Origin: JBKHBQ01 sp046542305
GTDB taxonomy: Bacteria > Bacteroidota > Bacteroidia > Bacteroidales > 4484-276
Length of the DNA stretch: 15,735 nt
Assembly (NCBI GenBank): GCA_046542305.1
Contig: JBKHBQ010000066.1
Coordinates: 1-15,735 of the forward strand
Direction of reading: 5' to 3'
Shown piece after piece: positions 1 to 5,988 of this stretch; position 1 is the first letter of the stretch, and each line of letters starts with the position of its first letter. The notes below the pieces were generated by a model. That model saw nothing but the letters and a program-made list of their open reading frames with translations. It was not told where the DNA came from and did not search any database. The position numbers and the translations under genes are program-made.

Positions 1-1434
1 ATTCGTAACATCCGGCAAAGAAGAAATTTCGGTAGAAACATTGGTATTGTAAAAAATATAATTGCCCTTTGAACTGTCCCAGTTGGTGATCACCATGTCA
101 GGATCGGCGCTGTGTTCGTACTCCACGATCAGGGTATCCCACGGAGATAAAGGCTCTGCAAAGCTGATCCAGTTTTTGTTCGGCACATGGCAATATGATC
201 CCGGATCGAGCAAATTGCCGTTTTTATAAATATTAATAATGCGTTCGGTGGTTTGGGCTTTCAGCCGGATGGCTTTCGACTGGTCGGGAACGTCTGTAAT
301 GGTGTCGAACAGCGGAACGATGGATTCCTTTCCAAGATCGGCCAACTGGATGGCTTCTACCACCGAACTTGTGGAGGAGGTGTATGCTGTGCTGTTTTCG
401 AACGAGGTTCCGGTCCCTTCGATGATCTCCACCGGATGCCACCAGCCGCCGTAGATCAGGTCAAGGTTGCCGTCGCGGGTTACATCGCACAGAAACACAC
501 CCGAGCCATACCCCACGGGAGGTGAGGTATAATCGGCCGCGCTGTTGGCAGGCACTCCGAAGGCAAATTCGTAAAACCTCACCCTGCCGTCGCCGCCAAG
601 TTGGTCGTTGCCGGTGGTGACAAACCCGGGAAAGCCACCGTCGCCAAAGTAACCGATGTCTACCGAATTGTTGTAGGTGATGGACTCCGACGACTGCCAG
701 TCGGGATCAGTATCGATCACACCGGTATTGTCTGCCAGATAAATGGCATTCGGGTATTCGTTACAGATAAATACCAGATCGAGAAAGCCGTTGCTGTCCA
801 TGTCGCCGAATTCCACATCCATGGCGCCCATCAGGTTGGAAGTTTCCCAATCCGGTGTTTCGTTGAACTGACCGTTGTTATTTAAAAATACCTTTCCGTA
901 GTCCCAGATATCGCCGTACGATTCACTGGCTGCCACCGCCAGGTCGAGGTCGCCGTCGGCATCGGCATCGCCGAGCGCACAACTGAAGGTATAGAATTCA
1001 ATGCTTTCGAATGAGGGAGTGGCTTCGAGTTCGCCGCCGGTGTTGTAATACACTTTCACCTTGCCCGGTTCTGAAAATCCTGCCGGCCCGATGTACACCG
1101 AAACCGCTATGTCCATCCAACCATCCTTATCGATATCGCCCACGGCACAATGCCCGTGATAATCGATGTCGTCGGAACTCCAGGAGGGTGAAAGCGGAAA
1201 GGTGCCGTCGCCATTGTTGTAATACACCACCAGGTGTTGGCGGTAGATGTCGTTGCCATTGGCGGCAATGAGATCTTTCCAGCCGTCACCGTTAATGTCG
1301 GCAAGTGCGAGGCCGGTGGCTACGTGGCTATTTGGTGCCGATTCCCAGTCGGGAACCATGTTGTAAGGACTTTGCTGTGGAAAGGCTGCTGTAACCAGGA
1401 ACAGAAAAACGAACAGGCAGATGGTGTGCTTCAT
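1..1434 (-). CDS. Secreted FG-GAP/VCBS repeat protein, N-terminal part (C-terminus beyond window)
   Basis: Reading from the ATG at 1434 gives 478 uninterrupted codons to the window edge. The start MKHTICLFVFLFLVTAAFPQ is a Sec signal peptide with likely cleavage near residue 20. The body carries at least five calcium-loop motifs of FG-GAP/VCBS type: DINGDGWKDL (about 46-55), DIDKDGWMDI (100-109), DADADGDLDL (156-165), DMDSNGFLDL (211-220) and DVTRDGNLDL (317-326). Such repeats fold as beta-propeller blades and occur in secreted adhesins and in proteins that display large ectodomains. After residue about 370 the FG-GAP pattern fades into beta-rich sequence of unknown type. No enzyme domain is visible. 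A T9SS sorting domain could lie in the missing C-terminus, so secretion route is inferred. It lies 56 bp downstream of the Crp/Fnr gene in the same direction and might be cotranscribed, but I see no functional link and no clear promoter in the gap. Confidence 0.88.
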   Translation of the reverse strand, partial: MKHTICLFVFLFLVTAAFPQQSPYNMVPDWESAPNSHVATGLALADINGDGWKDLIAANGNDIYRQHLVVYYNNGDGTFPLSPSWSSDDIDYHGHCAVGDIDKDGWMDIAVSVYIGPAGFSEPGKVKVYYNTGGELEATPSFESIEFYTFSCALGDADADGDLDLAVAASESYGDIWDYGKVFLNNNGQFNETPDWETSNLMGAMDVEFGDMDSNGFLDLVFICNEYPNAIYLADNTGVIDTDPDWQSSESITYNNSVDIGYFGDGGFPGFVTTGNDQLGGDGRVRFYEFAFGVPANSAADYTSPPVGYGSGVFLCDVTRDGNLDLIYGGWWHPVEIIEGTGTSFENSTAYTSSTSSVVEAIQLADLGKESIVPLFDTITDVPDQSKAIRLKAQTTERIINIYKNGNLLDPGSYCHVPNKNWISFAEPLSPWDTLIVEYEHSADPDMVITNWDSSKGNYIFYNTNVSTEISSLPDVTN

Positions 1435-1490
1435 GGCAGAAATTTTTAGGGTAAAGTTAATACATTTCAGGCAAATGCCACATCAGGAAA

Positions 1491-2186
1491 TCACCCTACA
1501 CTGCAAAGCCTGCGCAATCCGTCAGGATCGGTAATAATGAACGATTTTCCCTGAATTTCGATCAGGCCGTCTTTCTGGAAACTTTTCAATACACGAACCA
1601 CATTTTCAGTGGACATGCCTGCCAGTTCTGCAAGTTCTTTTCGCGTAAGCATCAGGTCGAACTTTGGTGCTTTGAAAATGTTTCCCGAAAGGCAAAGCAG
1701 CAGATCGGCAAGCCTGCCGTACGACTGCCTGTGGGTCATAAAGAAAAACCTGTTGTTGATCTGATGTGCGTTCTCACTTAAAATATTGATGACTTTTGAG
1801 GCAAATATGCCATTTTCCCTGATCAGGTATTTAAAGGTATTGATGTCGATCAGCTTTGCCACCGAATCCTCGTACGCTGCTGCGGTATACCTGAAGGTTT
1901 CCCCTTCATCTGATAATGCCGACAGGCCGATCAGGCTCTTCGGGCCGATAATTTTCAGGATCAGGGTTTCGTCATTGTCTTCAAGATACACTTTTACCAG
2001 TCCTTCGCACAGCAAAATCACATGTGTGGCAAAGGCGCCGTATTTGGTAATGATTTCGCCTTTCTTGTAGCGGACTTCCACCTGCTTTTTCTCGATCATT
2101 TCACGCTGCTCGTCTGTCAGCGCTTCAAAACAGCGACAATGCGATTTGTCTACCGTGCAGGTTTTTGTGATGAGTCTCTCAGTCAT
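1491..2186 (-). CDS. Crp/Fnr-family transcription regulator (FNR-like)
   Basis: This 231-residue protein has the usual length and order of the family: an effector-binding beta-roll (about 25-120), a long dimerisation helix (about 125-160) and a winged helix-turn-helix (about 180-220). The stretch from TRKELAELAGMSTENVVRVL through FQKDGLIEIQGK aligns without gaps to my recollection of E. coli FNR. E194 and R198 occupy the positions that contact TTGAT half-sites, while the FNR serine between them is V197. Cysteines at 10, 17 and 19 form an N-terminal cluster, with another at C60. The position matching the fourth FeS ligand of E. coli FNR appears to be alanine (about 110), so an oxygen-sensing 4Fe-4S cluster is possible but not shown. 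It is transcribed away from the octaheme cytochrome operon, and a perfect FNR-type site lies between the two. It could equally sense NO or another redox signal. Confidence 0.93.
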   Translation of the reverse strand: MTERLITKTCTVDKSHCRCFEALTDEQREMIEKKQVEVRYKKGEIITKYGAFATHVILLCEGLVKVYLEDNDETLILKIIGPKSLIGLSALSDEGETFRYTAAAYEDSVAKLIDINTFKYLIRENGIFASKVINILSENAHQINNRFFFMTHRQSYGRLADLLLCLSGNIFKAPKFDLMLTRKELAELAGMSTENVVRVLKSFQKDGLIEIQGKSFIITDPDGLRRLCSVG

Positions 2187-2214
2187 ACATGTATTAATCT
2201 ACGGTTAACGTAAG

Positions 2215-2222
2215 CAAAAGTA
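2215..2222 (-). promoter_or_regulatory. Candidate -7 promoter element of the Crp/Fnr gene
   Basis: On the minus strand this reads TACTTTTG, an exact match to the Bacteroidota -7 consensus TAnnTTTG, about 30 bp before the start codon. No good -33 TTG lies at the expected distance, which would fit a promoter that needs an activator. The FNR-type palindrome is centred roughly 62 bp upstream of the transcription start this element would imply. Confidence 0.4.
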
Positions 2223-2263
2223 ATAAACATGTCAATATTAAACCTGGAGAAGTGAGGGAGATA

Positions 2264-2281
2264 AATTGATCCACATCAATT
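2264..2281. promoter_or_regulatory. FNR-type operator between divergent genes
   Basis: The sequence AATTGATCCACATCAATT is a perfect inverted repeat of 7-bp arms around a 4-bp spacer. It contains the full FNR consensus TTGAT-N4-ATCAA. It lies between the Crp/Fnr gene, whose start is 78 bp away, and the octaheme cytochrome gene, whose start is 101 bp away. Both flanking genes have a candidate TAnnTTTG element positioned so that the site sits at roughly -62 (minus strand) and -74 (plus strand), near the upstream positions used by Crp/Fnr activators. Binding by the adjacent regulator is inferred. Confidence 0.8.
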
Positions 2282-2334
2282 CGGGTGTAGTTGCAGATCA
2301 ATCTTTTCTTGCCCGCTGCCACTTTTGGTCTTGT

Positions 2335-2342
2335 TAGTTTTG
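2335..2342 (+). promoter_or_regulatory. Candidate -7 promoter element of the octaheme cytochrome operon
   Basis: TAGTTTTG matches the Bacteroidota -7 consensus TAnnTTTG exactly and lies 39 bp upstream of the first gene. A TTG at 2309-2311 sits 23 bp upstream, at the long end of the accepted spacing. The FNR-type palindrome lies about 54 bp upstream of this element. Confidence 0.45.
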
Positions 2343-2381
2343 TAACAAAAGAAAAAGAGACATAAAAAACGTGCTTTGCTT

Positions 2382-3965
2382 ATGAAAAAATTCGCCATCC
2401 TGTTTCTGGCTTTATTCCTGCCCATATTTATCATCACCTTGCTTGGTATTCAGGATGATGAAGATGAGATCGGCCTACCGGAAAAGAAGATCAAACTGCA
2501 GAATTACGTATTTAAAGCCGACCGTCAAGTGGGAGAAGTGGTTGATCACTCAAGGTTTGAAGAACTGCAACAGGAATTTGAAAATGCTCATAAGGTTACC
2601 GAAGCTTGTCTTGGCTGCCACAACGAACGTCATCATGAAATCATGAAAACCCCGCACTGGAATTGGGAGCGCGATGAAGTACTCGAGGGAAAGGGTGTGA
2701 TTTCGCTGGGGAAGAAGAACATCCTGAACAATTTCTGTATCGGGATTTCTGGAAGCGAACAAACCTGTACCCGTTGCCATATCGGGTACGGCTGGTCCGA
2801 TAAGAGTTTCGATTTTAACGAACCCACCAATATCGACTGCCTGGTGTGCCATGATCAAACCGATACTTACGAAAAAGGACAGGGCGCTGCCGGCTACCCG
2901 GCTGCACATGTGGATCTGGCATATGTGGCACGAAATGTAGGATCACCCAGGAAAGAAAACTGCGGTGTATGCCATTTTTGGGGCGGCGGCGGAAATAACG
3001 TGAAACACGGTGACCTGGATAAGGCCATGCTCGATTGCTCGCGCGAAATCGAGTGCCATGTGACCGAACACCACAACCTCACCGGCAAACTATATGCCTT
3101 ATCATCAGAAAATAAAAACCGCGTCACCTGTGAGCAGTGTCATACCGAAAAGCCCCACGACGATCAGATCCTCAACGATCACATCTGCCGCATCGCCTGC
3201 CAGACCTGCCATATCCCTTATTATGCCAAGGCCGGTGCCACCAAAATGATCTGGGACTGGTCCACTGCCGGCGAACTTGATGAACACGGGCACCCGAAGC
3301 ATGAGGATGATGCTTACGGCAACCATAAATATCTGGCCATAAAAGGCACCTTCATCTGGGACGATCATGTGGTGCCGGAGTACTACTGGTTCAATGGCAT
3401 TGCCAATCATCAACTGATCGAGGATAAAATCGAAAGCATTCCCGTGCAGATGAATTCGCTCGACGGAGCCTACATGGACAAAGGGCTCTGCAAAAAAAGC
3501 ATTCAGCCTTCCAAAATCTGGCCGGTGAAAGTGCATCGTGGTAAGCAGGTTTACGACACCGTACACAAAACCCTTATTCAGCCGAAGCTTTATGCACCAC
3601 GGAAAGGCGAAGGGGCTTACTGGAAGGATTTCGACTGGATTGAAGCTTCGCAGCAGGGCATGGATTACGTAGGCCTGCCCTTTAGCGGGCATTATGATTT
3701 TGTGGAAACGGAAATGTACTGGCCGCTCAATCATCAGGTGGCCCCTAAGGAGCAGTCGCTGCAATGTGCCGACTGCCATACCCGGGAGGGTGGACGTCTG
3801 GCTTCGCTGAAGGATTTCTACCTGCCGGGAAGGGATTACAAAGCAGGGGTTGAAATTTTTGGCATCCTGCTTATTGCCTTTTCCATCCTCGGCGTTATGG
3901 TGCATGCTACCTGCCGGGTGATTTCGGGAAGAAAATGCAAAATGAACAAGTATTTAAACAATTAG
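2382..3965 (+). CDS. Octaheme c-type cytochrome, tetrathionate reductase (OTR) family, membrane anchored
   Basis: The 527-residue product is a multiheme cytochrome c of the family typified by Shewanella octaheme tetrathionate reductase, which reduces tetrathionate, nitrite and hydroxylamine in vitro. Seven CxxCH sites lie at 76-80, 129-133, 153-157, 194-198, 250-254, 273-277 and 462-466. Family landmarks include KTPHW, CTRCHIGYGW, NIDCLVCHD, GGGGNNVKHGDLD, ACQTCHIP, MIWDWSTAG, VKVHRGKQ and YDFVETEMYWP. The fifth heme site appears altered: C219 and C225-H226 form Cx5CH where the family has CxxCH. Residues 4-22 form a hydrophobic segment without an obvious cleavage site, and 489-510 form a second one followed by a basic tail, so the catalytic body is probably periplasmic and held at both ends in the inner membrane. 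The ATG at 2382 is preferred to an in-frame TTG at 2376. It heads the operon, with the cytochrome b gene 5 bp downstream. The natural substrate is not fixed by sequence. Confidence 0.92.
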   Translation: MKKFAILFLALFLPIFIITLLGIQDDEDEIGLPEKKIKLQNYVFKADRQVGEVVDHSRFEELQQEFENAHKVTEACLGCHNERHHEIMKTPHWNWERDEVLEGKGVISLGKKNILNNFCIGISGSEQTCTRCHIGYGWSDKSFDFNEPTNIDCLVCHDQTDTYEKGQGAAGYPAAHVDLAYVARNVGSPRKENCGVCHFWGGGGNNVKHGDLDKAMLDCSREIECHVTEHHNLTGKLYALSSENKNRVTCEQCHTEKPHDDQILNDHICRIACQTCHIPYYAKAGATKMIWDWSTAGELDEHGHPKHEDDAYGNHKYLAIKGTFIWDDHVVPEYYWFNGIANHQLIEDKIESIPVQMNSLDGAYMDKGLCKKSIQPSKIWPVKVHRGKQVYDTVHKTLIQPKLYAPRKGEGAYWKDFDWIEASQQGMDYVGLPFSGHYDFVETEMYWPLNHQVAPKEQSLQCADCHTREGGRLASLKDFYLPGRDYKAGVEIFGILLIAFSILGVMVHATCRVISGRKCKMNKYLNN

Positions 3966-3970
3966 AAATC

Positions 3971-4669
3971 ATGAAAAAAGTATATCTGTATAAAGGCTAC
4001 GAACGCTTCTGGCACTGGTCGCAGGCCGTGCTGGTTTTCGTGCTCATGATTACCGGCTTCGAAATTCACAGCTCGTATTCGTTGCTTGGTTTTCAACGTG
4101 CTGTGCAAATCCATAACGTCTCTGCCTGGTCTTTTCTGGTACTCACCGTTTTTACCATCTTCTGGCATGTTACCACCGGCGAGTGGCGGCAGTACCTGCC
4201 TACAAGCAAAAATCTGAAAGCTCAGATGGAGTTTTACCTGTCGGGGATTTTTAAAAACGCACCCCATCCTGCCGGCAAATCCCTGCTGAGCAAACTTAAT
4301 CCGCTGCAGCGCATCGTCTATGCCGGCCTCAAGGTGCTGGTTTTTCCTGTCATGTTTATCACCGGATTTTTGTATTATTTTTTTCATTATCCGGTACAGG
4401 GTATCGAGCTTTCGAGCCTCGAAACCATTGCGGCACTCCATACGCTCGGTGCTTTTGTGCTGGTGGCCTTTGTAATCGTGCACCTCTACCTGATCACCAC
4501 AGGACGTACACCAACCTCTAATCTGCGGGCCATGGTCACCGGATGGGAAGAAGTGGAAGAAGCGGAAACCCGCCACATAGAGCAGGAGATCCTTGCCGGT
4601 TCACGTACGCTCATCAAGCCTGTCGAAAAGAAAGAAAAGCAGAAAAAAGTACGGCAACCCGTGGCTTGA
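3971..4669 (+). CDS. Four-helix membrane cytochrome b (b561 / Ni-Fe hydrogenase CytB-like)
   Basis: The 232-residue protein has four predicted membrane helices at about 15-35, 49-67, 112-138 and 155-177. Histidines suited to bis-histidine heme b ligation fall in or beside them: H15, H48, H66, H157 and H171. This pattern fits the cytochrome b561/hydrogenase CytB family, whose members oxidise menaquinol or reduce quinone and exchange electrons with periplasmic partners. The start YERFWHW is typical of that family. The C-terminal 50 residues are charged and Lys/Glu rich, and lie on the cytoplasmic side. It begins 5 bp after the octaheme cytochrome gene, so it is most likely that enzyme's quinone-linked partner. 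The ATG at 3971 is chosen over one at 3935, which would overlap the upstream gene and add a non-homologous leader. No Shine-Dalgarno sequence is visible. Confidence 0.9.
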   Translation: MKKVYLYKGYERFWHWSQAVLVFVLMITGFEIHSSYSLLGFQRAVQIHNVSAWSFLVLTVFTIFWHVTTGEWRQYLPTSKNLKAQMEFYLSGIFKNAPHPAGKSLLSKLNPLQRIVYAGLKVLVFPVMFITGFLYYFFHYPVQGIELSSLETIAALHTLGAFVLVAFVIVHLYLITTGRTPTSNLRAMVTGWEEVEEAETRHIEQEILAGSRTLIKPVEKKEKQKKVRQPVA

Positions 4670-4704
4670 TTAAATCAGAAATCGAAAACTTAAATTTAAA
4701 TTCA

Positions 4705-5223
4705 ATGAAAAAGCAGAAGATTTTATTTGCGATCCCGGTGATGCTGATGATTGTGATTTCGTCGTGCAGCAAGGAAAAGCAATATGCCACCGCCGATGAA
4801 TGGGTAGCCGATGTTCAGCGAAATCTTACCACCATTACCGTGGAGGAACTCAAGACAAAGATCGATGATTTGGAGATGTTTTACCTGCTTGATGTTCGCG
4901 AGTCCCAGGAGCATTATCCCGGATTCATTCCCGGCTCGGTAAATGCACCGGGTGGTGTGCTGATCTTTAAAATGGAAAGCCATGAATTCTGGAAAAACCA
5001 GATGTCATACACACCGCAGAAAGAAGACGAAATTATCGTGTATTGCAAAAAAGGAAAGCGCTCAGTGGTGGCTGCCGAATCGCTCAACAGGCTCGGCTAC
5101 ACAAACGTAAAATACCTTGATGGAGGCTGGAAAAAATGGGAGCTTACTTATCCGCTCGAGTACGACAAGGATCTTGATAAGCTGAACCATGGCGGTTCTG
5201 CCAAAGAAGCAGGCGGTTGTTAA
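4705..5223 (+). CDS. Periplasmic rhodanese-domain lipoprotein
   Basis: The 172-residue product starts with a lipoprotein signal peptide (MKKQKILFAIPVMLMIVISS) with C21 as the lipidated cysteine. A single rhodanese domain spans about 43-150: the N-terminal LLDVRESQEHYPGFIPGSVN segment, the catalytic loop CKKGKRS with C114 as the persulfide-forming cysteine, and LNRLGYTNVKYLDGGWKKW near the end. Single-domain rhodaneses transfer sulfane sulfur, for example from thiosulfate, to cyanide or thiols. The tail is glycine rich and ends in Gly-Gly-Cys (C172), which is unusual and could serve as a second thiol. The next residue after the lipid cysteine is serine, so either membrane is possible. It lies 35 bp downstream of the cytochrome b gene in the same operon, which supports a role in sulfur-compound respiration. 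An in-frame upstream ATG at 4543 is rejected because it lies inside the cytochrome b gene and hides the signal peptide. Confidence 0.92.
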   Translation: MKKQKILFAIPVMLMIVISSCSKEKQYATADEWVADVQRNLTTITVEELKTKIDDLEMFYLLDVRESQEHYPGFIPGSVNAPGGVLIFKMESHEFWKNQMSYTPQKEDEIIVYCKKGKRSVVAAESLNRLGYTNVKYLDGGWKKWELTYPLEYDKDLDKLNHGGSAKEAGGC

Positions 5224-5232
5224 ACGGTTAAA

Positions 5233-5240
5233 AAAGGAGG
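5233..5240 (+). promoter_or_regulatory. Strong Shine-Dalgarno sequence before the small membrane protein
   Basis: AAAGGAGG is a near-perfect Shine-Dalgarno sequence, rare in this window, where most starts have none. It lies 1 bp from the ATG at 5242 and 4 bp from the ATG at 5245, which favours the second as the real start. Confidence 0.6.
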
Positions 5241-5244
5241 AATG

Positions 5245-5466
5245 ATGAAAACAATTATCCTGAAATATTCGCTCATCCTGCCGTTGCTGATGTTTTTCAT
5301 GTGGGTGGGGCTTACGTTGTTCGGCTGTATTTCATGTTTCTTTGGTGCCGACGAAACCTTCTACTGCACCAGGTACTGCCTGATTGCAAAGATCAGCATT
5401 GCAGCCATTTTGCTGGGATATGTGGCGGCATTTACCAAATCATTGTACACGCATTACAAATCCTGA
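5245..5466 (+). CDS. Small two-helix membrane protein with a four-cysteine loop
   Basis: The 73-residue product has two hydrophobic helices, about 10-27 and 47-64. The loop between them carries C28, C31, C41 and C45 (pattern Cx2C-x9-Cx3C, starting CISC). Lysines flank both termini, so both ends should be cytoplasmic and the cysteine loop periplasmic. I do not recognise the family. Four closely spaced cysteines suggest metal binding, disulfide exchange or sulfur relay. It is the last gene of the octaheme cytochrome operon, 21 bp after the rhodanese, and is followed 64 bp later by a strong hairpin, so it belongs to that unit. It could be an assembly factor or small subunit for the cytochrome complex. 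The ATG at 5245 is chosen over 5242 by Shine-Dalgarno spacing. Confidence 0.75.
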   Translation: MKTIILKYSLILPLLMFFMWVGLTLFGCISCFFGADETFYCTRYCLIAKISIAAILLGYVAAFTKSLYTHYKS

Positions 5467-5530
5467 GTATCCTTCACTTCACAGCGTGCAATCAACAGGT
5501 GCGCTGCCGGATCTGTTCCAAAAAACTGAC

Positions 5531-5563
5531 AAAGGGCAATTTCCCCGGAGGAAATTGCCCTTT
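5531..5563 (+). terminator. Hairpin terminator of the octaheme cytochrome operon
   Basis: A perfect 14-bp stem (AAAGGGCAATTTCC paired with GGAAATTGCCCTTT) encloses a 5-base loop (CCGGA), 64 bp after the last gene of the operon. On the plus strand the stem ends in TTT but a long U tract is missing. On the minus strand it is followed by GTCAGTTTTTT, so it may work better against, or also stop, transcription arriving from the converging operon. Confidence 0.75.
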
Positions 5564-5706
5564 GCTAAAAAACCTAATGAAAAGAAGGCCCTGGTTGAAT
5601 GTATTGCTAAAACGCAGAAACAAAAGAGTGTGTATTGCAAAAGAGTATTACAAGTCATAAAAAAACGCCGGGAAGGACCTTCACCAAAATTGCTGATTGT
5701 GAGTAT

Positions 5707-5742
5707 AAAAGTATAAGCAGTTGAAAAAGTATTAGCAATTGA
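5707..5742. repeat. Tandem 18-bp duplication
   Basis: AAAAGTATAAGCAGTTGA is followed directly by AAAAGTATTAGCAATTGA, 16 of 18 positions identical. It lies in the gene-free region. No further copies were found on either side. Confidence 0.6.
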
Positions 5743-5988
5743 GCGAAGTGGCAGCTAACAAGCTTTATTAAAAGCAACCGGAAGGTTTCCTCCGCCGGCG
5801 TAAGTGAGCTATTTGTTTTTGCGTTTACAAGTTAACCAACTTACACAAGCAGTCATATGTAAAAACGTGTAGCGTGTAAAGCATTAATGAAAGAACGAAT
5901 AAACTAAAATGTTGGTTAATAAAACCAGATTCCAATACCAAGACCACAAAAAATCCGAGGGTTGCCTGAAACAGAAAAAAAAATTGAA

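Larger units (their letters stand above)
5467..5988. other. Long intergenic region between convergent operons
   Basis: These 522 bp separate the 3' ends of two converging operons. I see the strong hairpin at 5531-5563, an 18-bp tandem duplication at 5707-5742, and weak palindromes at 5829-5842 (AAGTT-N4-AACTT) and 5913-5927 (TGGTT-N5-AACCA). The second could help end the minus-strand operon. Short reading frames here have basic, low-complexity products without recognisable domains and no ribosome binding sites. No gene, tRNA or known RNA family is apparent. It may be a degraded element. Confidence 0.6.

Noticed and set aside
1435..1490. A promoter for the FG-GAP protein in the gap after the Crp/Fnr gene
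   Set aside because: No TAnnTTTG match is present on the minus strand here; the closest sequence lacks the TA.
2185..2194. Palindrome ATACATGTAT overlapping the start codon of the Crp/Fnr gene
   Set aside because: It is short and AT rich, does not match a Crp/Fnr site, and is expected by chance.
3105..3905. Long minus-strand reading frame of 266 codons inside the octaheme cytochrome gene
   Set aside because: It lies fully antisense to a gene with clear heme motifs, and its translation shows no domain.
3935..3970. Upstream start at 3935 for the cytochrome b gene
   Set aside because: It would overlap the previous gene by 31 bp and add a leader not fitting the family; ATG 3971 gives the typical N-terminus.
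3962..4576. Minus-strand reading frame of 204 codons opposite the cytochrome b gene
   Set aside because: It is a shadow of a well-supported membrane protein; its product is basic and shows no family features.
5301..5716. Overlapping plus-strand reading frames at 5301-5660 and 5384-5716
   Set aside because: They are out of frame with the small membrane protein, run through the terminator hairpin, have no ribosome binding site and encode low-complexity basic sequence.
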